Source of the DNA: Bacteroidales bacterium
GTDB taxonomy: Bacteria; Bacteroidota; Bacteroidia; Bacteroidales; GWA2-32-17
DNA length: 51,914 nucleotides
Direction: 5' to 3'
Assembly (NCBI GenBank): GCA_026416095.1
Contig: JAOAFV010000039.1
Span: 1-51,914, forward strand
Below the pieces are notes generated by a model. The model did no database searches. It saw nothing but the letters and a program-made list of their open reading frames with translations, and was not told the origin of the DNA. Below, one piece after another: positions 1-8,089 of the stretch. The position numbers and the translations under genes are program-made. Every line of letters begins with the position of its first letter. The first letter of the stretch is position 1.

Positions 1-19
1 AGATGTGTATAAGAGACAG
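1..19 (+). other. Tn5/Nextera mosaic-end adapter remnant (artefact)
   Basis: The first 19 bases read AGATGTGTATAAGAGACAG, which is exactly the transposase mosaic-end sequence used in tagmentation libraries. It introduces an in-frame TAA at 10-12 immediately before an otherwise open reading frame, which fits foreign sequence joined to a gene. It should be trimmed and not read as biology. Confidence 0.96.
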
Positions 20-21
20 AT

Positions 22-1101
22 ACCTTTGCTGTTGTCGATATTCCTTATTGTGGCACTACTCTATATTGGACAGTATTGGCTCAAAATTGTTCAGGTAGTT
101 CGCAGCAATATAACACCTGGCGTTTTACTACAATAGATTACCCTGTTTCGGCACCTCAACTTATATTCCCCGTAAATAACGATACAGTTACAAAAGAGGT
201 TGTACTAAAATGGCATTCGGTTGCAAATGCGGTAAATTACAGCGTTTATATATCGCGTACTCCAAACGAAAGTGGCATTGTTTATAAAGGCATGGTAAGA
301 GATACAACTATGTATGCAAGTTTATTAGAAAGTGGCCGTTACTACTGGTGGGTAAAGGCAATAAATGTTTGTAATACCGAAAGCGAAATGTCGCAAATCG
401 GTAGTTTTTATTTTATCTTACCTTTTAAATTGAAAGAGCCGGTTTTATCCGATATAAAATACAAAACTAACATTTCGAATATCGATTCTGCCATGTATAT
501 AATAAATAATTTAAACCCTGTATATTTTTACTGGAACGTTGCAGAGTATCCCGAATTGAAAGAAGGTAACCGTCAAATTGGTTTAATAGCTCAGTACGTT
601 CAATCGTATGTACCCGAAGTTATTAAAGTTAACGAAAAAGGCGATTATGCTATTGATTATAGCCGTCTTGTACCATTGCTTATATCTGCAATAAAAGAAC
701 AAGAAAATAAAATTGCTGCCCTTCGGGCCGAAGTAAATGGATTATCGCAGTATTTGTATAATGTATGCTGTCCACCTAACGAAAAAATACAACAGAATAT
801 TACTCCACAGTTTACTAAAAATATAACACTCACCAATCGTAAAGCAATTGTGTTAAATCAGAACCAACCAAATCCATTTAAAGAACAAACAATTATTACA
901 TTCCAAATACCCGAATATGTTGTCAATGCTAAAATAGTATTTACCGACATTTACGGAAATATTCTTGCGGAAGTAGAAATAAAAGAACGCGGTTATGGCG
1001 AACTTGTAGTTTATGCCCAAGACTTAAGCAGTGGTAACTATCTCTACTACCTTATAGCAGACAATAAAATAATTGAAACTCGAAAAATGACAGTAAAATA
1101 A
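22..1101 (+). CDS. Cell-surface protein, 3' part: Fn3-like region, S74-type chaperone domain, T9SS sorting tail (5' truncated)
   Basis: The frame is open from the adapter junction to TAA at 1099-1101, so the gene is cut at its 5' end; the first ATG-like start at 76 is only internal. Three regions can be seen. First, a beta-rich segment at about nt 140-420 with the repeating pattern of fibronectin-III-like modules (LKWHSVANAVNYSVYISRT, YYWWVKAIN). Second, at about nt 445-740, an intramolecular chaperone (S74/endosialidase) type domain: LSDIKYKTN at the start, then RQIGLIAQYVQSYVPEVI and a terminal helix YSRLVPLLISAIKEQENKI. Third, a C-terminal tail beginning NQPNPFKEQTIITFQIP and ending in a basic KMTVK, the layout of a type A T9SS sorting domain. 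Inference: a secreted, surface-anchored protein whose fold is assisted by the chaperone domain. The adhesive or enzymatic part lies outside the window. Confidence 0.85.
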   Translation, partial: TFAVVDIPYCGTTLYWTVLAQNCSGSSQQYNTWRFTTIDYPVSAPQLIFPVNNDTVTKEVVLKWHSVANAVNYSVYISRTPNESGIVYKGMVRDTTMYASLLESGRYYWWVKAINVCNTESEMSQIGSFYFILPFKLKEPVLSDIKYKTNISNIDSAMYIINNLNPVYFYWNVAEYPELKEGNRQIGLIAQYVQSYVPEVIKVNEKGDYAIDYSRLVPLLISAIKEQENKIAALRAEVNGLSQYLYNVCCPPNEKIQQNITPQFTKNITLTNRKAIVLNQNQPNPFKEQTIITFQIPEYVVNAKIVFTDIYGNILAEVEIKERGYGELVVYAQDLSSGNYLYYLIADNKIIETRKMTVK

Positions 1102-1173
1102 ATATATAAATATTTTATAATCCTGATTTTTTAGCAAATTGCTCTCTGTTATTGTATTGTACCCTTGTATTTA

Positions 1174-1203
1174 TTGAAGATTGGATATTTTATCTTAATT
1201 TTG
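1174..1203 (+). promoter_or_regulatory. Bacteroidetes-type promoter upstream of the pbpC remnant
   Basis: TTG at 1174-1176, 19 bases, then TAATTTTG at 1196-1203, an exact match to the TAnnTTTG -7 box. The spacing matches the phylum consensus. It would start transcription about 15 bases before the decayed penicillin-binding protein gene, so the promoter seems better preserved than the gene. Confidence 0.55.
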
Positions 1204-1225
1204 TAAAAAAGTAAAAGCCATAGCA

Positions 1226-2014
1226 TTGAAAAAGCAGGAAAGCCATTACAAAGTTGTACATATAGGGCTTCTTATTCTTATTTATATTTTTTGTTTATAT
1301 ATGTTTTTTTATCATTATATAAACATTTTACCCAACAATCTTTTTTCTGTTTCTTATAGTACGGTAATTAAAGACGAAAACGGAGAACTATTATCGGCAA
1401 TAATTGCAGACGACAAACAATGGCGCTTCCCAACAATAAATATGGTTCCCGAAAAATTTAAAACCTGCATTATTCAATACGAAGATGCACGTTTTTTTTA
1501 TCATCTTGGCTTTGATATCCCTTCTCTTATAAGAGCATTGTATAAAAATATTAAGCACCAAAAAAATTGTTAGTGGTGGTAGTACTATCACAATGCAGGT
1601 AATACGATTATATAGAAAAAATCCCAAAAGAACAATAACAGAAAAATTTATTGAGATTATACTTGCTTTTGTTCTTGAGTTAAAATATTCAAAAGCCGAA
1701 ATATTAAATTTATATGTTTCGCATGTACCGTTTGGCGGTAATATTGTAGGAATAGAAGCAGCTTCGTGGCGTTATTATAACACTGATCCATCAAAGCTCA
1801 CATGGTGACAGGCTGCTACGTTAGCAGTACTTACTAATTCTCCATCACTTGTTTATCCGGGTAAAAACGAAAAAATTCTCCTAATAAAAAGAAATGCCCT
1901 GTTAAAAAAACTTTTAGACAAAAAAATAATAACGCACGAAATGTATAAAATTGCCATAGTAGAACCTTTACCCAATAAACCAGCACCATTTTCACAAAAT
2001 AAAGTACATATTAA
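1226..2014 (+). pseudogene. pbpC: Penicillin-binding protein 1C, decayed (frameshift, nonsense codon, truncated)
   Basis: Joined across three pieces, the translation follows the glycosyltransferase-51 domain of PBP1C: a membrane anchor (residues ~12-33), then IIQYEDARFFYHLGFD with the catalytic Glu, SGGSTITMQVIRLYRKNPKR, LELKYSKAEILNLYVSHVPF, and QAATLAVLTNSPSLVYPGKN. Frame 2 stops at 1571-1573. The homology continues in frame 3 from the seven-A run at 1560-1566, so one extra A explains the shift. A TGA at 1806-1808 replaces what is usually Ala or Ser before QAATLAVL. Homology ends near PAPFSQNKVHIK, where a repeat element begins (2015). The transpeptidase and C-terminal domains are absent. 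The apparent start is TTG at 1226 and is uncertain. The first lesion alone could be a sequencing error; the three together indicate a dead gene. Confidence 0.88.
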
Positions 2015-2122
2015 GACTATTGCCAAAACTTTTGCAAAGGCTAATTGGTATTTTTGAAAATATTGATTTTCAATTATATTTAATTATAAAAAGTTATTTT
2101 CAGCTAGTTTTGTAGAGGTTTC
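2015..2122 (+). repeat. MITE-like element, copy A (truncates pbpC)
   Basis: This stretch aligns end to end with the reverse complement of 10394-10504. The core around 2049-2085 (GAAAATATTGATTTT, then AATTATATTTAATT) and the right end (TAGTTTTGTAGAGGTTTC, 2105-2122) are the best conserved parts; overall about three quarters of positions agree, by hand alignment. The right tip resembles an insertion-sequence terminus, GAGACCTTTGCAAAACTA in the other copy; the left tip here is degraded. It encodes nothing and sits exactly where the pbpC homology stops, supplying the short foreign tail and the TGA at 2055-2057. Inference: an old non-autonomous element. Confidence 0.6.
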
Positions 2123-2185
2123 AAGTGATTATTCTCAAAGAAAGTAAATTAGCTGCATTGTTTCATAATTAAAATAAATATGAGA

Positions 2186-5100
2186 TTATTTAAATACTGT
2201 TTCAGGTAAACCGTCACCCGATAATTTTAGTCGATTAAAATAAGAAGGAACATTTTTACCATTAATGTAATCGACATATAGTTTAGCTAGGTATTGAGCG
2301 AGCATAAAGCCATGCCCTCGCAAACCAATAAAAAGACCTAGTTCAGGGTCAACTATGTAGCGTGGTTCAATATAGTATCCACTCCAAAAAGCTTGAAAGC
2401 TAATGCTTGATAAGGCTGGTATCCACTCTGTAAATATTTCAGATACAACTTCAATAAAGTCTTTTGTATTTAGTTTTATATTTTTTTCTGTTTCTGTAGG
2501 GTCGATAGCCGGTGAAGCGCAACCAATTATTTGGCCGGTTTCGTGAAGCTGCTGACCATATACAGCAGAAAAGCCTTTATACTTACGACGATCTATTAGC
2601 ATTCCAAGGTTATCGTTATTTATTCCAAGCATTGGTAAGTTTTTAGTGATGAATGCTTGATGTCTTACTGGGTATGTTCCTGTTTCAATACCAAGTTGTT
2701 TGGCAAACTTGTCTGCATTGTAACCTAAAGCATTAACAAAGTAATCGGAATATACTTCGTAGTATTCTTCGTTTTTAAATTTAATTACCGATTTGAATTT
2801 ATTACCAATTTTTTCAACACTTATTAATTTAGTATTTTCAAAAATAACGCCATGGTTCTGAAGACCGAGTTTTCTTATTAAGTTAATTACAAGGCCGGGT
2901 GTTGCTTGCCAGCAATTACGTGTAATAAGTGCTGCAACATATTTTTTTAAATTACGATTTAAATAAGGCGATATTTCTTTATGGAAATCTTTTGGTTCAA
3001 TAATATATGCATCGCTCCATTGAGTAGATTTTTGAAGGTTAAGATATGTTTCTTCATCGTGAGCAAAGGTTATATAGTGAATTTTTTTGAAGTTAATATT
3101 TTCAATTTTTTGTAGTTCTTCAAATATTTCGAGATTATGGATAGCTATATCGGATATTTCTGGTACTGTAAAAGCTGGTCGTCCGCCTGCAATATTTCTC
3201 CACGACGAACCAGCATAATGATTTATTAAAATGGGTTTATATTTAGCTTCGGAAAAGTATCTAAATAATGCGCTACCGGCAATACCTCCACCTGCTATTA
3301 ATACTTTTGTTTCAAGTTTTTTAAGATTATTTGAGTTTATAACAATTTTTTGTTTATTATTTGTAGAATAAACATCTGATAAATGTAATTGTATAGACAT
3401 TGGGGCTCGTGGAGTGGCATCTCCAATAAGTTCAATGTTATACTTTTGTAATACTTGTTTTAATCTTCTTATGCATCTTTGTCCTCTGCATGCCCCCATA
3501 CCTAAGCGTGTTGTGTGTTTTATTTCATCGATTGTAATGTAATTTCTATTGTTTATTTGTTTTAATACTTCGTCGATAGTAACATCTTCGCAATGGCATA
3601 GATATAATTTATCGTCTTTATTTTCGAAATTTTCGATATCTTTAAATACTGGTTTTTCTGTATAATCTTCAATATATATTAATCCTCTTATATCTGTAAA
3701 ATTAGAATTATCAAAAAGTTTGGTTACTTTAATTCGTGCAATATTTGTTTTGTTAGGTTTGTGTAATATTTTTTCGATAATTCCTTCACCAATTTTTTTT
3801 CCATTATTATCGACCAAAGCAACTTTTCTATTTTCAGTAAAAAAATGTTCAATTGGAATAAATACTAAATTGTTTTTAATATTGTAACCGAAAATAGCAA
3901 GTCCGGGACATTGATACACACAATCCATGCAACCTGTACATTTACTATAATCTACGACGGGTATAGTGTTTGTAGTTTCTTTTATTATGGCATTCTTATT
4001 GCAAACAAAGGCACAAGGATTACAGGCAAAAGCATATAAGCAATCAATAACAACAAATGGTTTTTGTTGTCGATGTGCATCGGGTAATAGTGGTTTATCG
4101 AGCAGTTTTTCGGGGTGTTTTTGTGAGTCAATGAATTCCTTTGATATTTGAAGATATTGTTCATAATCGTATTTTTTACCAAGTAATTCAATAATTTCGT
4201 AGGCTATTTTTTTACCATGAAGTAGGGCAGTGGTACCTTCACCAATTCTGTTAGCATCGCCAACAGCAAAACATTTATGCCCAAAAATTTCCCTACCTTT
4301 AACAAGTAACTTATTGTCTGGTAACAACCCTGTGCATATATTTATGATATCGATATTTTCGATTATTTTTTCTGTACCTTTAATAGGTTCAAAATTTATG
4401 CAATCGGCAATAATAGCTGCTTCTATTCCTGTAAATTCTTTATTAGGTATAACTTTAGTTAAAATTTTTGAAGTTAATATGGGTATACCAAGTCTACGTA
4501 CTCTATTTGCTTGAACAGGGAACCCTCCTTCTTTATCCATTGCTTCGATTATGGCTACTACTTTTGCACCTGCTTGAGTTAATTGATACGAAGTCAGGTA
4601 TCCTATGTTACCTGCACCAACAGTAAGTACTCTTTTGCCTAAAAGAGTGTATTCTATATTCATCATTTTTTGAACTACAGCGGCCGTGTAAACACCTGGT
4701 ACATCGTCATTAATAAAAGCTGGAATAAAAGGTATAGCTCCTGTAGCAACTACTAGGTAGTTAGCTTCGATATAAAATATTTCGTCTGTTATAATATTTT
4801 TACAGGCAATAAGATTATTTTCGAGTATATCCCATACAACAGTATTTAAAATAATTCCATTGCTGTTGTCGCCTGCAAGTTTTTTAGCAATTTCGAAACC
4901 TCGTAGTCCGCCATATTTTTGTTTTTTTTCGAAGAAAAAAAATTGATGGGTTTGCATTATGAATTGCCCACCTATTGTTGCATTACTATCGATGACTATA
5001 TTAGACACATTGTGTTCGTTTAAAATTTCTCTAGCAGCAAGCCCCGCCGGACCAGCTCCAATAATTGCAACATCGGTAATAAACGTCTTTATTTCGGCTT

Positions 5101-5416
5101 GTTGGTTTATTGCAATGTCGGGAATAAAGTTTTTTGGTTTTCTTTTAACTTCGTTAACATTATCTACTTTTGTAATACATATTCTTTTAACTTTGCCATC
5201 GACAAGCATTTCGCAAGCTCCACATTTGCCAATTCCACATTCTAAGCTTCTGTTTCGCCCATCGTTGCTTATACTATGTACAGTATAGCCAGCTCTATGT
5301 AATGCCGTAGCTATGGTTTGACCAATTTCAGCTTCTATAGCCTTACCTTCAAAGTAAATTGTTTTTTTTGGCCTTTTTGGAATATCGAGTATTGGATGAT
5401 TTAAAATACTTTTCAT
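2186..5416 (-). CDS. Single-chain FAD/Fe-S amino-acid or amine dehydrogenase (fused alpha, ferredoxin and beta subunits)
   Basis: A 1076-residue protein that fuses parts usually spread over three or four subunits in HcnABC, heterotetrameric sarcosine oxidase-like and D-proline/opine dehydrogenases. In order: an N-terminal [2Fe-2S] domain with Cys60, 65, 68 and 80; a pyridine-nucleotide-disulphide-type FAD domain with GAGPAG at 120-125 and a second Rossmann motif VGAGNIG at 266-272; a dicluster ferredoxin segment with Cys459/465/468/472 and Cys493/496/499/503; a BFD-like [2Fe-2S] domain with CHC at 607-609 and Cys643/648; and a C-terminal DAO-type FAD domain with GGGIAG at 709-714 and the typical late GLRGHGFMLAQYLAKL. 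Known for the family: the DAO half oxidises a secondary amine or amino acid, and electrons pass through the Fe-S and alpha FAD centres. The substrate cannot be read from sequence, and neighbouring genes give no clue. It appears cytoplasmic; no signal peptide is seen. Confidence 0.85.
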   Translation of the reverse strand: MKSILNHPILDIPKRPKKTIYFEGKAIEAEIGQTIATALHRAGYTVHSISNDGRNRSLECGIGKCGACEMLVDGKVKRICITKVDNVNEVKRKPKNFIPDIAINQQAEIKTFITDVAIIGAGPAGLAAREILNEHNVSNIVIDSNATIGGQFIMQTHQFFFFEKKQKYGGLRGFEIAKKLAGDNSNGIILNTVVWDILENNLIACKNIITDEIFYIEANYLVVATGAIPFIPAFINDDVPGVYTAAVVQKMMNIEYTLLGKRVLTVGAGNIGYLTSYQLTQAGAKVVAIIEAMDKEGGFPVQANRVRRLGIPILTSKILTKVIPNKEFTGIEAAIIADCINFEPIKGTEKIIENIDIINICTGLLPDNKLLVKGREIFGHKCFAVGDANRIGEGTTALLHGKKIAYEIIELLGKKYDYEQYLQISKEFIDSQKHPEKLLDKPLLPDAHRQQKPFVVIDCLYAFACNPCAFVCNKNAIIKETTNTIPVVDYSKCTGCMDCVYQCPGLAIFGYNIKNNLVFIPIEHFFTENRKVALVDNNGKKIGEGIIEKILHKPNKTNIARIKVTKLFDNSNFTDIRGLIYIEDYTEKPVFKDIENFENKDDKLYLCHCEDVTIDEVLKQINNRNYITIDEIKHTTRLGMGACRGQRCIRRLKQVLQKYNIELIGDATPRAPMSIQLHLSDVYSTNNKQKIVINSNNLKKLETKVLIAGGGIAGSALFRYFSEAKYKPILINHYAGSSWRNIAGGRPAFTVPEISDIAIHNLEIFEELQKIENINFKKIHYITFAHDEETYLNLQKSTQWSDAYIIEPKDFHKEISPYLNRNLKKYVAALITRNCWQATPGLVINLIRKLGLQNHGVIFENTKLISVEKIGNKFKSVIKFKNEEYYEVYSDYFVNALGYNADKFAKQLGIETGTYPVRHQAFITKNLPMLGINNDNLGMLIDRRKYKGFSAVYGQQLHETGQIIGCASPAIDPTETEKNIKLNTKDFIEVVSEIFTEWIPALSSISFQAFWSGYYIEPRYIVDPELGLFIGLRGHGFMLAQYLAKLYVDYINGKNVPSYFNRLKLSGDGLPETVFK

Positions 5417-5500
5417 TGATAAGTTTTTACAAAAATGAAATTAATAACGTCTAACACAAATGACGAAAGTCAAATAAAATAATGTATTAAATCAGATAAT

Positions 5501-6619
5501 TTATTCTTTCGAAATAGCTAGAGCTTCTTTTGTAGATATCTTAGCTCCGTTATTATAAGCCACTATGAATGATTGAATACCTTTAGGAGTAACCGAAGAA
5601 GATTGGTATGCTTTAGCTTCTTTAAGTGTAGAAAATTTTCCTACCGAATATTTATACATATTGTCTACAAACATTTCTATAATAGGTTGATCGAAGCCAT
5701 ATTTGTGAAAGTAAGATAAAGACATTTTAGAAGTACTTGCACCTATTTGTATTGTGTAAAAAAATCCTGAAGTTGAAGTAGTGGTTGTTACTGATTTAGA
5801 TTGATAAGAAGATTGAGTTTCAGCTTTTGTTGTTGATGGTGTATAAGTTTTAGGAGGTAATTCTATTACCTTTTCCTCTTTTTGATAAGTTGGTTGTTGG
5901 GAAATTTGTTGTTGGCTTGGGTAAGTTGTTTGAGTTTGTGAATAAGTTGGTTGAGCTATTTGTGTTTGTTTTTGCTCAGCAGGTTGTTGAGCTGGCAGTT
6001 GAGCTTGAGTTTGGTCAGTAGGATTATCTACAATTCCAGGACGTGGTTTTGGTTTAGGTGGTTCGTATGCTTGCTCTTCTTGTTTTTGTACATTTACTGG
6101 TTTTGAGACTGCTTGTGATACTTCAGATGGTTGAGCTCCTGGTTGATAAGGAGGAATATTTTTTATTTTATTCACTACTGTAACATTATTTAAGAAATCA
6201 ATTTGTTCAACACTAACAAACTTTATACCACCTTCTATAAGATATGAAATGCTACCAGAAATATTTATATTTTCAGAAATATAATCGGTCGAAACTAATT
6301 CGTATTTAATTATAAATAAGTCGGCAGCAGGAAGAACAGACCAAATAAACAAAACAGAATTTTCGCTAATTACGTGAGTACTTCCATAACCTTCTATAAC
6401 TCGACATTTTAAACCTTGAGGGTATTTTTCTTTGAGTTTTAAAATCTTATCTTTTGACAAACCGTGTGTGTTTATAAGTAGTGTAACTTTAAAAAGTTTT
6501 TCTTCTCTTTGAACCTGGCGGTAAGCAAAAACTTTAGTAAAATCAATATCGTGTTGGGTATAAGTATTTTTTGTTAATAATAATAACGCTATTAATAAAT
6601 ATTTAAAAAAACTTTTCAT
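5501..6619 (-). CDS. Exported SPOR-domain protein
   Basis: 372 residues. The N-terminus (KSFFKYLLIALLLLTKNTYTQ) looks like a signal peptide ending near residue 21. Residues ~22-150 form a globular region I do not recognise. Residues ~155-275 are a low-complexity linker rich in Gln, Pro and Thr. The last ~90 residues match a SPOR fold: FYTIQIGASTSKMSLSYF, then YKYSVGKFSTLKEAKAYQ. SPOR domains bind glycan strands stripped of stem peptides at division sites, so a periplasmic or outer-membrane role at the septum or cell wall is inferred. It is divergent from the MATE gene, with only about 87 bases between the starts. A TAnnTTTG box lies at 6643-6650. Confidence 0.75.
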   Translation of the reverse strand: MKSFFKYLLIALLLLTKNTYTQHDIDFTKVFAYRQVQREEKLFKVTLLINTHGLSKDKILKLKEKYPQGLKCRVIEGYGSTHVISENSVLFIWSVLPAADLFIIKYELVSTDYISENINISGSISYLIEGGIKFVSVEQIDFLNNVTVVNKIKNIPPYQPGAQPSEVSQAVSKPVNVQKQEEQAYEPPKPKPRPGIVDNPTDQTQAQLPAQQPAEQKQTQIAQPTYSQTQTTYPSQQQISQQPTYQKEEKVIELPPKTYTPSTTKAETQSSYQSKSVTTTTSTSGFFYTIQIGASTSKMSLSYFHKYGFDQPIIEMFVDNMYKYSVGKFSTLKEAKAYQSSSVTPKGIQSFIVAYNNGAKISTKEALAISKE

Positions 6620-6642
6620 ATATTGTTAAATTAAACCTTTTG

Positions 6643-6650
6643 CAAATATA
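6643..6650 (-). promoter_or_regulatory. -7 box for the SPOR-domain gene
   Basis: The minus strand reads TATATTTG, a full match to TAnnTTTG, about 24 bases before the start codon. A TTTG lies upstream but at 23 bases, slightly too far, so only the -7 element is well supported. Confidence 0.45.
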
Positions 6651-6706
6651 CGAAATAATATTATTAAATGTTTCAAAATTTATGTTGAAATTTGCAATTT
6701 TGTGTG

Positions 6707-8089
6707 ATGATAGATTTTACGAAAGATAAAATAAAAAGTAGTATAATATATTTTGTAGTTCCTTTATTTGTTGGTAACATAATTCAAAATTTATTTTTTA
6801 ATGTTGAAAGTATAATAGTAGGAAGGGGGATAAACGAAAGTGCTTTAGCATCGCTGGGCGTAACTTTTCCAATAATATTTACTATAATTTCGTTTATAGT
6901 TGGTTTATCATTTGGCTTCAATATTATAATTTCGCAATATTATGGAGCAAAGGATTATGAAAAAGTTCAAAAAGTTATAGATAATATAAATACTTTAATT
7001 TTAATTACTGCCATTTTTTTGACTATAATTTGTTCTCTTTTAAAGGGTTTTTTTGTAAGTATATTATCAACACCGTATCCTGTTAGTGAATATGCACGGC
7101 AATATTTGGGAATGTATTTTTTAGGTTTTTATTTCTTTTTTGGCTACAATATTAATTTAATGTTTTTACGTGCAATAGGGGATAGCAAAACCTCTCTATT
7201 TTTTATATTATTTTCAACATTATTAAATATAATTTTACTATACATATTCATAATATCGTTAAGACTTGATATTAGGTTTGTAGCTTTATCTTCAATAATA
7301 TCGCAAGGAGTTACATATATAGTTTCGATAATATTTATTAATAAAAAGGTGCCATTTTTTAAAATAAATCTTTTTTCTTTTAGCTTAGATGTTAAGTTAA
7401 TAAAGCAATCTGTAAAAGTTAGCTTGCCTACTGCTTTACAACAGTTATTTATTGCTTTGAGTTCAGTAGTAATTGTGGGTATAGTTAATAATCTGGGAGT
7501 ATTAAGCATTTCGGCATATACAATAGCATATAGAGCTGAGTCGTTGATATTAATGCCTATTATGAATATTTCTTACACTTTAATGGTATTTGTAAGCCAA
7601 AATATTGGCAATCAGAATTATGAGCGAATAGAGGAGGGGTATAATTTTGTGAAAAAGCTTAGTTTTGCTTTAACTTTTTTGTTTTCTGTTTTGTTTATTA
7701 TTTTTGGATATCGTATAGGTGCACTCTTTACTACAAACGAAGAAATAAGACATTTCACAAAAACATATTTTTACATAGTACCGGTGTTTTATGTAGTTTT
7801 TAACTATATGTTTAACAATAATGCTGTTTTACGAGGAGCAGGGTATACATTAGTGCCGATGTTAATAACGTTATTTTCTTTATGGGTATTAAGAATACCA
7901 TCGGCATATTTTCTATCGAAGTACATAGGATTTATGGGTATATGTTTTTCTATTCCAATATCGTGGGTGGCTGGAAGTATATTATCGTATTATTTTTACA
8001 GAAAAGATAAATGGAAAGAATATTCAGTTGTTAAAAATAAAATTTCTAGCACAAAAGTTGATCAATCGATAATTGAAAAGCCTGTATAG
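6707..8089 (+). CDS. MATE-family multidrug/cation efflux transporter
   Basis: About 460 residues with some twelve hydrophobic segments in two similar halves, the MATE layout. Family-typical stretches include IVGRGINESALASLGVTFPI near the N-terminus and the second-half repeat ALQQLFIALSSVVIVGIVNN. These inner-membrane pumps export organic cations using a Na+ or H+ gradient; the substrate here is unknown. The frame is open from a TTG at 6692, but ATG at 6707 gives the standard MATE start. The 3' end overlaps serS tail to tail by 28 bases (8062-8089), so the last nine codons of this gene are antisense to the end of serS. It ends in TAG. Confidence 0.88.
   Translation: MIDFTKDKIKSSIIYFVVPLFVGNIIQNLFFNVESIIVGRGINESALASLGVTFPIIFTIISFIVGLSFGFNIIISQYYGAKDYEKVQKVIDNINTLILITAIFLTIICSLLKGFFVSILSTPYPVSEYARQYLGMYFLGFYFFFGYNINLMFLRAIGDSKTSLFFILFSTLLNIILLYIFIISLRLDIRFVALSSIISQGVTYIVSIIFINKKVPFFKINLFSFSLDVKLIKQSVKVSLPTALQQLFIALSSVVIVGIVNNLGVLSISAYTIAYRAESLILMPIMNISYTLMVFVSQNIGNQNYERIEEGYNFVKKLSFALTFLFSVLFIIFGYRIGALFTTNEEIRHFTKTYFYIVPVFYVVFNYMFNNNAVLRGAGYTLVPMLITLFSLWVLRIPSAYFLSKYIGFMGICFSIPISWVAGSILSYYFYRKDKWKEYSVVKNKISSTKVDQSIIEKPV

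Noticed and set aside
1806-1808. TGA inside the pbpC reading frame as a sign of an altered genetic code or readthrough
   Set aside because: TGA serves as a normal stop for serS, and the same gene carries a frameshift and a 3' truncation, so a nonsense mutation in a dead gene is the simpler reading.
3966-5288. Several 60-110 codon open frames on the plus strand across the dehydrogenase gene
   Set aside because: They are antisense shadows of a well-supported 1076-residue protein and encode no recognisable domain.
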